This document shows positions 8,468 through 16,179 of a DNA stretch of 64,000 nt, piece after piece. Each line of letters starts with the position of its first letter. Positions within the stretch are counted from its first letter, which is position 1. Source of the stretch: Desmonostoc muscorum FACHB-395 (lineage in GTDB: Bacteria > Cyanobacteriota > Cyanobacteriia > Cyanobacteriales > Nostocaceae); assembly GCF_014698035.1 (NCBI RefSeq), contig NZ_JACJSF010000026.1:30113-94112 (forward strand), given 5' to 3'. Position numbers and translations under genes: made by a program. The notes below the pieces were generated by a model. The model was not told where the DNA came from, searched no databases, and was given only the letters and a program-made list of their open reading frames with translations.

Positions 8468-9121
8468 ATGCAAGAGTTTTATAGAATTATCGGATCTGCT
8501 ACGGAAGAACAGCGAGAAAACTTTGCACTTTTGACAGATTCAGCTTTCGGCAGTTCTCCTGAGACTCTTTGCAATCACATACGATATCTTAGGGCTGGGA
8601 GCATTGGTCAGCTTTTTTGGAACAGTTCTTGGAAGCAGGTTGTAACAGACGTTGCTGACCACATCGGTATTGATTGGTCAGCAACATTAAACGGTCGTAG
8701 TTGGCATAATTTGGAAACTCAAGAAATAGAGACTGCCGTTGTTGCCAAGCTATTCCAAAATATGCTTGAACAACTTTCACCCGAACAACGGCAACAAATT
8801 GTTATGGAGATGACAAGAGATGCTAATGCCCCACATCTTGCGGGCTTGCTATTAGGCGGCAGTACAATGGCTGTTGCAAAATTGAGTGGGTTCGGCGTGT
8901 ATTTATTGGCAAGTACTGTACTAGGTAGCCTCACTAATGCTTTAGGAATCACCCTACCCTTTGCTGTTTATATGGGTATGAGCCAAACCATTGCTTTTAT
9001 ACTTGGGCCAATAGGATGGGCTGCACTAGCAGGAGGCATCCTCTTTACATTTAATCAAACCAACTGGAATCGTCTAGTGCTAGCTGTTGTGCATATCTCA
9101 ATGCTCCGACACTCAGCATAG
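8468..9121 (+). CDS. YaaW/UPF0174-like membrane-associated protein
   Basis: A 217-residue protein with a soluble alpha-helical N-terminal half and a hydrophobic C-terminal half. The N-terminal half has short helices typical of the family (ATEEQRENFALLTDSAFG, QLSPEQRQQIVMEM). The C-terminal half reads GLLLGGSTMAVAKLSGFG, then GPIGWAALAGG, then VLAVVHISMLRHS. That ending resembles the C-terminus of E. coli YaaW, which has a Gly-Pro hydrophobic turn and then an ...AVLQIA.LRR end. Function of the family is unknown. The gene stands alone, between hairpin copy 2 and the recombinase region. Assignment rests on remembered similarity. Confidence 0.6.
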   Translation: MQEFYRIIGSATEEQRENFALLTDSAFGSSPETLCNHIRYLRAGSIGQLFWNSSWKQVVTDVADHIGIDWSATLNGRSWHNLETQEIETAVVAKLFQNMLEQLSPEQRQQIVMEMTRDANAPHLAGLLLGGSTMAVAKLSGFGVYLLASTVLGSLTNALGITLPFAVYMGMSQTIAFILGPIGWAALAGGILFTFNQTNWNRLVLAVVHISMLRHSA

Positions 9122-9141
9122 GAGAACGCTACAAAGTTCTC

Positions 9142-9357
9142 TCAGTCCGGCTTCTGGGAATCCTTATCTGACTCTAAGTTTAAATCTTTCTGCTTGCGCT
9201 TTCTTGTTTTTTTCAATGGAGCTAGAGATGTATCTTGTTCTTTGCGGGATAGTTCTAGTTTTTTGCGTAAAGATTCCCTACCGTAGGCGATTGCATCATC
9301 TTTAATGCTCTGCCAAATATTTTTTTCCATGCTCTTTACCTGAAGCTTATTTTCCAC
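9142..9357 (-). CDS. Small basic hypothetical protein, 71 aa
   Basis: Family not recognised. The product is very lysine/arginine-rich (KKTRKRKQKDLN near its end) and helical, with no cysteine and no membrane segment. An internal ATG at 9330 (MEKNIWQSIKDDAIAYG) could be the real start. It lies downstream of the serine recombinase but is separated from it by a strong terminator hairpin. It could be a small nucleic-acid-binding protein, from composition only. Confidence 0.4.
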   Translation of the reverse strand: MENKLQVKSMEKNIWQSIKDDAIAYGRESLRKKLELSRKEQDTSLAPLKKTRKRKQKDLNLESDKDSQKPD

Positions 9358-9420
9358 TGGTTTAGATTTATAAGGAGGGCAGGCTTTCAGCCCTACTGAT
9401 GAAAAAAACAGTATACATAA

Positions 9421-9462
9421 AAAACAAGCCCTCTCCAGAATCGTCTAGAAAAGGCTTGTTTT
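9421..9462 (-). terminator. Rho-independent terminator after the serine recombinase
   Basis: AAAACAAGCC (9421-9430) pairs with GGCTTGTTTT (9453-9462). On the minus strand the stem is followed by a T-rich run and sits 37 bases past the recombinase stop. T-runs flank both sides, so it could also act on plus-strand readthrough. Confidence 0.75.
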
Positions 9463-9498
9463 TATTTGGTGATGTGTTTGTACCTTCACTTTCACCAA

Positions 9499-10173
9499 TC
9501 ATGCGGCTTTAATTGCTGTAAATCTAGAATGAAGCGCTGATTTATTCCATCTACTCCCTCGGCTTGTAGTAAAGCCTTCGCTATTTAAAATCTCGCATAC
9601 TTTATCTAAGCTCAATCCTGCATCTCTCAATTCAAAAGCACGGGCGATCGCGTCTTTAGTGGCATCTTGCGCTTTAGCTGAATGAGCTTGCCTGCCAGCC
9701 TTGCCCAGTTCTGCACCTTGGGCTTTCTTTACCGCCAGCGCTGCTTTAGTGCGATCGCTAATTAATCGGCGTTCTTCCTGTGCAAGACTGGCCCGTAGGT
9801 TAATTTCAAACTCAGAAGCGTTAGGGTTTTCGGCAATTATTAATTTTGGGCAATTTTTAATCATAAATCCATTTGTAAATTGAGAGATGTAAAAAACGTC
9901 TCTACTCAATCTATCAAGTTTGGCTACTAACAGCCGTGCCCCATGCTTAACAGCCGTTTCGATTGCGTTTTTAAACCCCTCTCGCTGCATCGGATCAGAC
10001 TTACCGCTAACTACATCCTGGAACGTTCCAACAACTTCTAGTCCTTCATGTTCTACCAATCTCTGACACGCTTCTAGTTGTGCATCTAACCCTAAACCTG
10101 ATTTACCTTGTTCATCTGTACTAACCCTGGTGTATATCACAACTGCGGTTGTTGAGTTGGTAGCGCGTGCCAT
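9499..10173 (-). CDS. Serine recombinase (resolvase/invertase family)
   Basis: A 224-residue site-specific recombinase. The N-terminal catalytic domain shows YTRVSTDEQ with the nucleophile Ser18, then LVAKLDRLSRDV with the conserved Asp and Arg residues. The C-terminal part (GLSLDKVCEILNSEGF, SRWNKSALHSRF, about 180-218) is a helix-turn-helix DNA-binding region of the recombinase type. The size fits small resolvases or invertases rather than the large serine integrases of 450 residues or more. It may resolve multimers, invert DNA or move the element. AGGAGAGG stands just upstream of the ATG, and a TTGACA/TACGAT promoter with overlapping repeats suggests autoregulation. Confidence 0.93.
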   Translation of the reverse strand: MARATNSTTAVVIYTRVSTDEQGKSGLGLDAQLEACQRLVEHEGLEVVGTFQDVVSGKSDPMQREGFKNAIETAVKHGARLLVAKLDRLSRDVFYISQFTNGFMIKNCPKLIIAENPNASEFEINLRASLAQEERRLISDRTKAALAVKKAQGAELGKAGRQAHSAKAQDATKDAIARAFELRDAGLSLDKVCEILNSEGFTTSRGSRWNKSALHSRFTAIKAA

Positions 10174-10504
10174 GTTTTCTGCCTCTCCTCTGGTTGTTTA
10201 TGCACTAATCGTACAGTTCTAACGGTAGTTTTGTCAAGTTCTAACGACCGTTAAAAGTAAACAGAGCAAAAACAAACTGGCACATATCAGGATAAGTCTA
10301 TGCAGATTTAAATAAATTCCGTAGCTAGTCTATGGTTAGGCACTCATAAGTTAAATCTAGCGATCGCTCCCTCCAGCTATAAGCTACGCTTGTGCATAAC
10401 TTTAAGCATGGATTTGCTGCAAAGCAATAAATCTGGTTTATGCTTACTCACGCAAAAAACTGCGGTGTCAGCGCAGGTTAGGGGGTAAAGTTTTGAATTT
10501 TTAA
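10174..10504. other. Gene-poor region upstream of the recombinase
   Basis: Apart from the recombinase promoter I see no supported gene. A plus-strand frame from the ATG at about 10408 would give only 27 residues and has no ribosome site. A GCGATCGC site lies near 10361. Confidence 0.4.
10208..10253 (-). promoter_or_regulatory. Promoter and probable operator of the serine recombinase
   Basis: On the minus strand TTGACA (10232-10237) and TACGAT (10208-10213) are spaced by 18 bases, close to the sigma-70 consensus. AGTTCTAACG is repeated directly at 10215-10224 and 10237-10246, exactly 22 bases or two helical turns apart. TAACGACCGTTA at 10242-10253 is an inverted repeat. Recombinase or another regulator binding across the promoter is likely. 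Confidence 0.6.
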
Positions 10505-10786
10505 TTAAGTGCAAACTGTTGAATATTCCTTAGCGGCTGTCTGTGCAAAACGTAATCCCAGAGCGAACATCTTGCGGGGGACTCTCAGCATGAATACAGT
10601 TTCAAAGCGCGGCATCTCTGAGAGTATAATCACGATTTGTTCGCATTCATCTAAATTACAAAATCCTGGTGTGAATGAGATTGCAAACTTTTCTTCCCAA
10701 CCTGGCAGGTAGGTTGATACGTGACCGTCTGAACTGACTCCGTTCTCAATACCGTTTTCTATTAGTAATTCTATTAGTTCTTTCAT
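10505..10786 (-). CDS. Hypothetical protein, 93 aa
   Basis: Family not recognised. The N-terminus is a strongly helical Glu/Leu/Ile segment (MKELIELLIENGIENG) followed by a beta-like core with WEEKFAISFTPGFCNLDECE. No membrane segment is seen. It starts five bases after the stop of the gene at 10792-11064, so the two are probably translated from one mRNA. No clear ribosome site is seen before its ATG, which fits coupling to the upstream gene. Confidence 0.55.
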   Translation of the reverse strand: MKELIELLIENGIENGVSSDGHVSTYLPGWEEKFAISFTPGFCNLDECEQIVIILSEMPRFETVFMLRVPRKMFALGLRFAQTAAKEYSTVCT

Positions 10787-10791
10787 AGTGT

Positions 10792-11064
10792 TTAAGCGTT
10801 TTTAATTAAGAGCGTTAGTTCCTTAAAAGTGGTGATACTTTCTTCTTTTACCTCAAACGGCACGTTTGCTTTGGGCTTGTAATATTCAAGCCTTAGCTCC
10901 ATCGAATGCTCATATACGTGAAGTGTCGCTGCTATCTCTAATTCCTTGGTATTTTTCGCTGTGAAACAATACGTCATTGCCCCATCTTGTTCAAAGAAGT
11001 CGGGAACAATGCGGTAATGATTTTCCATCAACTTCTCGGTAAGTCTTATTGTTGTAGCTTCCAT
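10792..11064 (-). CDS. Hypothetical protein, 90 aa
   Basis: Family not recognised. It has an alternating beta/alpha pattern (ATTIRLTEKLMENHYRIV, LEIAATLHVYEHSMELRLEY) and no membrane segment. It is first gene of a two-gene unit with the 93-residue protein. The 527-base upstream gap holds several short palindromes that may control it. Context gives no functional hint beyond membership of the mobile region. Confidence 0.55.
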   Translation of the reverse strand: MEATTIRLTEKLMENHYRIVPDFFEQDGAMTYCFTAKNTKELEIAATLHVYEHSMELRLEYYKPKANVPFEVKEESITTFKELTLLIKNA

Positions 11065-11591
11065 TGTTTTTGTGTGTACCGGTGAATGTAGGGAATCCGG
11101 TAACGCCTCACGCCCAAGTCGATCGGGTAGCTCTAGCCTTTGATGAGGCAGTTTTCTATCGTTAAAAACTCACCAGTGAACTGGTTTTAAAAGTCTACGG
11201 CTATTTACAAGGTGGTTGAAATGCTAAGTCTACCAACAGTAACGTACACTGTCAGACGCTCGTTTTACTTACGTGGTGTACGAGGAAGTGACGGAATCGA
11301 CTTGTTTAACGTGGACGTTCATTAACACGTGAGCGTTACTTTTCCGGTGTGTTGTGACCCTATCGTTGATTCCCCGTTCTGTGTCGTTGGAATCTGGAGT
11401 TAACTTTTAGTTTCCCTCCCTCACCGCCCATATATACAATATACCATTGTTAAACAACGGCAGACAACAATTTATTCATACGAATTTCGCTAATTTTAAA
11501 CTCTATTTTCGCGTTTTCAATTAACAAAACTTATCCGTTGTTAAACAGTGGTTAAGCTGTTAGTTTAGTTAAAGTTAATTAGGGTTTTATC
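11065..11591. promoter_or_regulatory. Divergent intergenic region rich in short palindromes
   Basis: No gene is seen in this 527-base gap between divergent genes. It contains ACCAGTGAACTGGT at 11172-11185, several ACGT-centred sites between about 11240 and 11335, and TTGTTAAACAA at 11447-11457. A related GTTGTTAAACAG lies at 11537-11548, about 45 bases before the plus-strand gene. These are candidate operators for the small RHH-like protein at 11592. An origin function is also possible. Confidence 0.4.
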
Positions 11592-11786
11592 ATGCAGAGA
11601 GATAAAGAATCAGGCAAGTTTATCGTTAGCGACGACAGCCTTTATAAGATATTCGCGCTAAGAGTTGATACAGAATTACACCAATGGATAAAAGAGCAAG
11701 GCGGCAGTAGTTTTGTGCGATCGCTAATTCTTGCAGAGAAGGCAAGGCGGGAAGCAGCAACGGTAAAAGAAAGCGGCATGGGGTAG
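11592..11786 (+). CDS. Small RHH-like DNA-binding candidate, 64 aa
   Basis: The central part, FALRVDTELHQWIKEQGG followed by SSFVRSLILAEKARREA, has the strand-helix-helix pattern of short ribbon-helix-helix regulators (a beta strand, then LHQWIKEQ, then a serine-capped second helix). The N-terminus is polar. Proteins of this type usually repress their own promoter in plasmids. The TTGTTAAACAA-type palindromes upstream are possible sites. It is convergent with the gene at 12031, separated by a strong stem-loop. Assignment is tentative. Confidence 0.5.
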   Translation: MQRDKESGKFIVSDDSLYKIFALRVDTELHQWIKEQGGSSFVRSLILAEKARREAATVKESGMG

Positions 11787-11867
11787 GGGGGGTCGAGAGA
11801 TTGGCGGGGTCTTATTTTGGGGTGGGGTGTACTTTTGTGTCACCTCCCCTAGCAAAAAAAATCTCCA

Positions 11868-11922
11868 AAACTAAAGCCCCATCTTCTACTTTTTAATAGT
11901 TTAGAAGATGGGGCTTTAGTTT
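11868..11922. terminator. Strong bidirectional stem-loop
   Basis: A perfect 21-base inverted repeat (11868-11888 with 11902-11922) around a 13-base loop. The core CTAAAGCCCCATCTTCTA is GC-rich in its middle and T-rich at the ends on both strands. It sits between convergent genes and probably terminates both. Confidence 0.8.
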
Positions 11923-12030
11923 AAATTCTTAGTTTATTGCTTTGCTTGCTTATACTTATTATAACATTTTTTCATCCGGTAAAGGGGGGGGTCTTTATAT
12001 AGGCGATCGCCCCAGAAAAAATTTAAAATT

Positions 12031-12411
12031 TTAACTCCAAAATCCAAAGGTTGACGGTGTAAAGGTTGGCATTTTATCTGGCTGATTCTCAAGAAAGTTT
12101 CGTAATTTTAGCTTATTTTTGATGGTTCCAATTATCTGAATACCTCCAAATTTACCGCGTACACCCTGGTGAACTGTAGCCTTATAATCAAATGTATCGC
12201 ACTCTCTAAACCTCGGTGTGAAATCGTCAAAGCGATCGCAGTCTTTGCAACCATCTTTAGTAAACATTTTTTCTTCCCAGCAAAGAGCTTCACTTAATAT
12301 ACAATCCTTTTCTTTTTGAGAAAGTTCACCATACGTTCTATTCTTCCGAACGGTTTCGTAGGTGAAGGTTTTTACCTGATTAAACTTGTTAGTGACAAAG
12401 TTATTTTCCAT
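12031..12411 (-). CDS. Hypothetical protein with a Cys-rich centre, 126 aa
   Basis: Family not recognised. Six cysteines occur in residues 38-71 region or nearby, notably KDGCKDCDRFDD and FRECDTFDY, which could bind a metal, although the spacing matches no standard finger I know. The C-terminus (TFTPSTFGFWS) is aromatic. The gene is alone on its strand, downstream of the ATPase gene at 12542 and separated by a hairpin. No membrane segment is seen. Confidence 0.5.
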   Translation of the reverse strand: MENNFVTNKFNQVKTFTYETVRKNRTYGELSQKEKDCILSEALCWEEKMFTKDGCKDCDRFDDFTPRFRECDTFDYKATVHQGVRGKFGGIQIIGTIKNKLKLRNFLENQPDKMPTFTPSTFGFWS

Positions 12412-12458
12412 GATACAATTACCTTACATCGTCAAATACTAATACTTAATACTATTCT

Positions 12459-12495
12459 AATACAGCCGTACTGTTTCCAGCAATGCGGCTGTATT
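12459..12495. terminator. Hairpin between ATPase gene and the 126-aa gene
   Basis: AATACAGCCG (12459-12468) pairs with CGGCTGTATT (12486-12495). The T-run is on the plus-strand side only, so as a terminator of the minus-strand ATPase gene it is imperfect. It may instead be an RNA-processing or attenuation hairpin ahead of the 126-residue gene. Confidence 0.45.
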
Positions 12496-12541
12496 TTTGC
12501 TATTTAAGCAGACTTTAATTTAACAGAATGCTTGAACTTAA

Positions 12542-14236
12542 TCATTCTGTAATCAAGCTTTTGTATTCTGTATGTGCTGCCTTCCAAGCATCGCTACCGC
12601 CTTTCTTTACGCTCCATAGATGCTCTATTATTTGCGTCTGATTCATGGTTTGGGATAGAACTCGGTTCAGGTTCATGAACTGCTCTTTTGATAGGTTCAG
12701 AGGCGTGAACCGCCCTGAACCGTCCGGTTCTGAACCGTGAACCGTGTCATGAACTGAACCGCTACAACCCTTGTCAGATGGTTGGTTCAACGGTTCACGA
12801 GGGTCTGAACTGGGCGGTTCAGAGTCTTGCTCTCGTGAACTGGACGGGAGCTTGAGAATGTCTTCTAATTTTTGGCGATCGCTTGAGATTTCCTCTCCGA
12901 AATTTGTAATTTTTTCACCAACCTTCGGAGTAGTAATTCTTGTCCATGTTTCTGAACCATCTAACTTTATTAAAGCTTCACCGCTAGCTACTGGCTGGCT
13001 GGTTATGGGGTCAGTTGTTGGTAATAGCTGTATCTGCTGCATCCGCGAAATTAAATTAGCTAATCCTTTAATTTCACCTAAGCAACTCTGAGTATTATTG
13101 TGAGTGATAAAAACACAAGGAAGCTCTTGTTTGCGCGATAAAGTAGCGGCTACTTTAACGAACTTGGTTAATAGTTCTTTATCGGTTATAAAATCAGCAT
13201 ACGTAGTCATTTCTTCGCAAATTACAGTTATTGCCTGTCCGTTATCCCATAACTGTTTGCGCCATTCAGATTCAGATATTTCAGATTTACCAAAACGACG
13301 ATATCGGCTCTCTACTTCATCTACATACCATTGCATCTTAGCTTCGATATCTTCGTAAGTGTTGTATAGTTCAACGCCTTTCCATTCGCTCTTGTTTGAG
13401 TTAGGGTCAAATACTATAACCCTATATCCTGCTGCTTTTTTCCGCAGTGCTAGAAGTCTTACAAACCAAGACTTGCCAGAGCCTTGATTACCCCATACGA
13501 GACAGGTAGAACTAAGAAAACCCTTTATCCAATTGTCGGTTGTTTCTATTACGGCTTGTGGGGTATTTGATTGAAGTACAGTTACCGCGTTAGTTTGGGT
13601 TTGTAATACTGTGGGTGCAGATTGATTTAAGATAGGCGTAACTGTGGTGTTAAGGTTTTTAGCTCTATCTAATAACTCAGTCCTGGTTATGCCCAATCTC
13701 TCAGCGCAGTAATCCACTGCTACGGCAAGAGGATTTTTGCCATCGTTTCTAATCAACTCTCCTTTGTGATTAATGTTCCCCTTACTAGCGCTAGTCATTG
13801 ACTCCAAAAACAAATCTGTTCCGGCAATATACCAGAGTGTGGCCCAATCTTTACTAGAACTAGAGCCAAGAGCCAAAGCATAGCGTTTGAGTTTTGGTAT
13901 TTGCTGAGATAATTTCTGATTGTGGAGGCAAGCTCCGGCGATAACCGTAGCCGCGCTACCTACAGCCGTAAAGCCTACAGCTACAGCTAAAAGCGGATTT
14001 AACAGGCTCATGCCAGCAAGGGAAAGACAGCCAGAGAAACCACTAAAGATTGAGACAGCGTAGAGGTGGGTTGTTTGGTTCTCAGAATTGCACTCTAGCT
14101 CTTCGAGTTCGTGCTGAAAGCGCTGTATTAATGCTGTTTTGGTTGCCAGACTTTCACAGTCTTGGTCTTGGATATGGGCAATAAATAAGATTTTTAGCGG
14201 GTTGTTGGGCAGGGATTTAGAAATATTTGATAGCAT
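12542..14236 (-). CDS. Membrane-anchored P-loop ATPase, coupling-protein/FtsK-like
   Basis: A 564-residue ATPase and the last gene of the long minus-strand train. Two hydrophobic segments at about 58-80 and 82-106 should anchor it in the membrane. Walker A is GNQGSGKS at 249-256, followed by RVIVFDPNSNKSEW, which resembles the post-Walker strand of VirD4/FtsK/HerA-type motors. Walker B is AITVICEE at 335-342, and a sensor-like FITHNN lies near 376. The tail after residue 465 is polar and disordered; its DNA is packed with GTTCA/TGAAC repeats. It may pump DNA at the membrane for conjugative transfer or segregation. Fold is well supported; role is inferred. The start is supported by GGAG before the ATG. 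Confidence 0.75.
   Translation of the reverse strand: MLSNISKSLPNNPLKILFIAHIQDQDCESLATKTALIQRFQHELEELECNSENQTTHLYAVSIFSGFSGCLSLAGMSLLNPLLAVAVGFTAVGSAATVIAGACLHNQKLSQQIPKLKRYALALGSSSSKDWATLWYIAGTDLFLESMTSASKGNINHKGELIRNDGKNPLAVAVDYCAERLGITRTELLDRAKNLNTTVTPILNQSAPTVLQTQTNAVTVLQSNTPQAVIETTDNWIKGFLSSTCLVWGNQGSGKSWFVRLLALRKKAAGYRVIVFDPNSNKSEWKGVELYNTYEDIEAKMQWYVDEVESRYRRFGKSEISESEWRKQLWDNGQAITVICEEMTTYADFITDKELLTKFVKVAATLSRKQELPCVFITHNNTQSCLGEIKGLANLISRMQQIQLLPTTDPITSQPVASGEALIKLDGSETWTRITTPKVGEKITNFGEEISSDRQKLEDILKLPSSSREQDSEPPSSDPREPLNQPSDKGCSGSVHDTVHGSEPDGSGRFTPLNLSKEQFMNLNRVLSQTMNQTQIIEHLWSVKKGGSDAWKAAHTEYKSLITE
12664..12840. repeat. Dense GTTCA/TGAAC repeat cluster inside the ATPase gene
   Basis: About fifteen copies of GTTCA or its complement TGAAC, mostly as CGGTTCA or TGAACCG, occur in about 180 bases. 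They cover the low-complexity linker at about residues 465-525 of the ATPase. The copies fall on both strands, so the pattern is partly palindromic (for example CGGTTCTGAACCG). It could be a protein-binding array, or an expanded repeat tolerated in a disordered linker. Confidence 0.7.
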
Positions 14237-14261
14237 GGTGATAACTCCTATAGTTCAAAAA

Positions 14262-14292
14262 AGCCCACGCAAGCGTCAATCTTGCGTGGGCT
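14262..14292 (-). terminator. Rho-independent terminator in the gene train
   Basis: AGCCCACGCAAG (14262-14273) pairs perfectly with CTTGCGTGGGCT (14281-14292), loop seven bases. A T6 run follows on the minus strand and a T-rich run on the plus side. It lies between the 239-residue membrane protein and the ATPase gene, and may reduce ATPase expression relative to the upstream genes. Confidence 0.8.
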
Positions 14293-14302
14293 AATTTTAT
14301 TT

Positions 14303-15022
14303 TTAGCCAAAACTTACGTGGTCTTTCTCTGGCTCAGTATCATCTATTGTCGCTGAGACTTCACCAAGCACTGAAATCATAGAAGAAACGAGCTTTAAGC
14401 AGTACTCTGGCAGAATTAAGCTAATTCCGGCTGTAGCTATAGCAAAGAAGTCTAGCCCAGTACCAAAAACAGCGTAACTCAATACCAATGCGGTTTCTAC
14501 AGCAAAGGAGACTAGGCGAATCTTCTTTAAATTACCGTGCTTGATGCTATTCCAGTTTTCATCCAACGCTCTAGGCGTAGAATCATGCTCAAGCCCATCT
14601 ACCTCTATCCCCATTTTGGAATAAGCGATCGCCCATGAGCGCTTGATTTTGTAGAGTTCGGGTGTTAACTGGAATACATTGATACCAATCCCTAAGAGTA
14701 AGCCGCAAGTGCCAGAGCCTACGCCCCATAATCCTTTCAAGCCCAGGAAGTGCCCAAGCCATAGTCCGATCTGCACCCATTGAGCAGCAGCGACCGCAGA
14801 CACTAACAGGAACAGGCATAAGCTAACGATAATTCCAGTGTTGGGGTGAGTTAATTGATCGGTGATTATTCTAAAAGCTTCAATCACCAATCGCATAGAC
14901 TCTTGGATTAAATGCGAAATGTGCCGTAAAATTTCTCTAAAGATAGAGAAAACTTTCTTAATAAACTTCGAAATGGCTTGCCCTTGCTGGGGTTTAGCGC
15001 TTCTTTCAGTTCTAGCTCTCAT
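14303..15022 (-). CDS. Multi-pass membrane protein, 239 aa
   Basis: Family not recognised. The first 60 residues are basic and amphipathic. Hydrophobic segments lie near 62-82, 97-117, 169-188 and 190-206, giving about four passes. The tail is acidic (ATIDDTEPEKDHVSFG). Its ATG overlaps the stop of the previous gene by one base (TAATG), so translation is probably coupled. It may be the membrane platform for the ATPase encoded next, by position only. Confidence 0.6.
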   Translation of the reverse strand: MRARTERSAKPQQGQAISKFIKKVFSIFREILRHISHLIQESMRLVIEAFRIITDQLTHPNTGIIVSLCLFLLVSAVAAAQWVQIGLWLGHFLGLKGLWGVGSGTCGLLLGIGINVFQLTPELYKIKRSWAIAYSKMGIEVDGLEHDSTPRALDENWNSIKHGNLKKIRLVSFAVETALVLSYAVFGTGLDFFAIATAGISLILPEYCLKLVSSMISVLGEVSATIDDTEPEKDHVSFG

Positions 15023-15420
15023 TAGTTGTTCTCCTGTTTGTGTTGTTGTTTTAAGATTGAGATTTGATTACGAACCTCACGACGGGAATAGACTTGGTTT
15101 ACTACCAGTTGACCGCCGCTATATGCAAGAAAGATGAATTGTTTTGTTTGTGGATTGTAAATGCAGGATGTAGGCGATCGTCCATCTTCTGACCCGTCTA
15201 AGGTTATGGAATCGCCCAGCTTAAACGGTTCCGGTTGGCTGGATTTCCAGCAAGTATCAGATAGTACGTGTTTGGCGAGGACGCTTAGAGATTTTGCTCT
15301 GTCTGCGATCGCTGTATCTGATTTGAGTCTTTCGCTAACTGTTGCCGCAGTTACCACACCGAGGCAAAGCACATTTCCTGCTAGTGCTGCCCAGATTACG
15401 GGTGAAATTGGGAATTTCAT
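15022..15420 (-). CDS. Single-pass membrane-anchored protein, 132 aa
   Basis: Family not recognised. Residues 5-27 (PVIWAALAGNVLCLGVVTAA) form a signal-anchor or signal peptide. The rest is soluble with two cysteines (DTCWKSS, TSCIYNP) that could form a disulfide in the periplasm. Its sequence LGDSITLDGSEDG and NPQTKQFIFLAYSGG suggests a small beta domain. The start overlaps the stop of the 93-residue gene by four bases (ATGA), and its own stop overlaps the next start. This looks like a transfer-system pilot or channel component, by context only. Confidence 0.6.
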   Translation of the reverse strand: MKFPISPVIWAALAGNVLCLGVVTAATVSERLKSDTAIADRAKSLSVLAKHVLSDTCWKSSQPEPFKLGDSITLDGSEDGRSPTSCIYNPQTKQFIFLAYSGGQLVVNQVYSRREVRNQISILKQQHKQENN

Positions 15421-15698
15421 CGTTGATGTTTGAGTTGATTGATGATTGCTTCTGCTAAAGAAAGTTGGTCGCTAGCTGTCAAGTGCTTATTGATGTCAGT
15501 CTGTATTTTCTGAAAGTTATTGATAGGCGTGTTCGGCGGAAAAGTGTGTATCAAATTCACTGTTATCGAGTTGAGCAAATGCCACTTTTCGAGCGGTGTT
15601 AGCCCTTCTAGCGAACTCCCGAAAGTTTCTTGAAGAGAGTCTAAATAGCTGCCGTCTCCCGGTGTGACAGCACAGTAATATCCCAGTGGCTTTGTCAT
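15417..15698 (-). CDS. Hypothetical protein, 93 aa, overlapping its upstream neighbour
   Basis: Family not recognised. Protein-like composition with an amphipathic C-terminal helix (ASDQLSLAEAIINQLKHQR). Its start lies inside the 3' part of the gene at 15517-15957, in another frame, giving an overlap of about 180 bases. Its stop overlaps the next start by four bases (ATGA). Which of the two frames is translated in the overlap cannot be settled by eye; the regular sequence of this one favours it. Confidence 0.55.
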   Translation of the reverse strand: MTKPLGYYCAVTPGDGSYLDSLQETFGSSLEGLTPLEKWHLLNSITVNLIHTFPPNTPINNFQKIQTDINKHLTASDQLSLAEAIINQLKHQR

Positions 15699-15957
15699 GG
15701 TTGTAATTCTTGTTAGTTTCTAAAGTTTGCTGTTCTCTAACCCATTGCTTGAGCGTCTTGCCCTTAGCTAACAATTCGTCTCTAACCCATTGCTGATAAG
15801 AATCTATTGAGTCGAAATGAAAGCTTGCGCCGAGGGTATCGCTAATCCAGCAATCTTCAACACCTTCGGAATACTCAAGATAATCCTCTAAAGTCTCAAA
15901 CTCATGTCCGAACTGGGGACAAACAAAAACGTACTGATCTGAAATCGCTAAATTCAT
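15517..15957 (-). CDS. Hypothetical protein, about 146 aa; 3' part overlaps the next gene
   Basis: The ATG at 15957 is preferred over the TTG at 15978 because GGAAGGAAAG precedes it. Residues 1-80 (MNLAISDQYVFVCPQFGHEF, then LEDYLEYSEGVEDCWISDTLG) are acidic and look like a real small domain. The last 60 residues (RRQLFRLSSRNFREFARRAN) are basic, unlike the front, and overlap the 93-residue gene. A lost stop codon or a frameshift between the two genes would explain this. Family not recognised. Confidence 0.5.
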   Translation of the reverse strand: MNLAISDQYVFVCPQFGHEFETLEDYLEYSEGVEDCWISDTLGASFHFDSIDSYQQWVRDELLAKGKTLKQWVREQQTLETNKNYNHDKATGILLCCHTGRRQLFRLSSRNFREFARRANTARKVAFAQLDNSEFDTHFSAEHAYQ

Positions 15958-15999
15958 TCGCTTTCCTTCCGCCCACAATTAAACTACTCAACAAGGTTC

Positions 16000-16179
16000 T
16001 CAAATAGATGCGTGTGGTTCTTGCAATGCCCAGTCCAACGCTTTTACAGCGTGGATTGCATCACCAATCATTAGATCCGGGTGGTAATCTAATGCCTCAA
16101 ATTCATGATGCTGCCGAATTTCATCTAAGATTTGTTGGGCTTCTACTACTAGTTGTTGAAGTGACTTGGTATTAGTCAT
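16000..16179 (-). CDS. Small helical protein, 59 aa
   Basis: Translation of the minus strand from the ATG at 16179 gives MTNTKSLQQLVVEAQQILDE, continues through a His-rich helical middle (IRQHHEFEALDYHPD) and ends EPHASI before TGA at 16000-16002. Its ATG overlaps the stop of the preceding gene as ATGA, which strongly supports translation. Family not recognised. The pattern of two amphipathic helices suggests a small adaptor or antitoxin-size protein. Confidence 0.6.
   Translation of the reverse strand: MTNTKSLQQLVVEAQQILDEIRQHHEFEALDYHPDLMIGDAIHAVKALDWALQEPHASI

Noticed and set aside
1..9121. A complete intact prophage
   Set aside because: Only terminase-small-like and tape-measure genes are seen; portal, capsid, tail tube, baseplate, lysis and large terminase genes are absent from the window.
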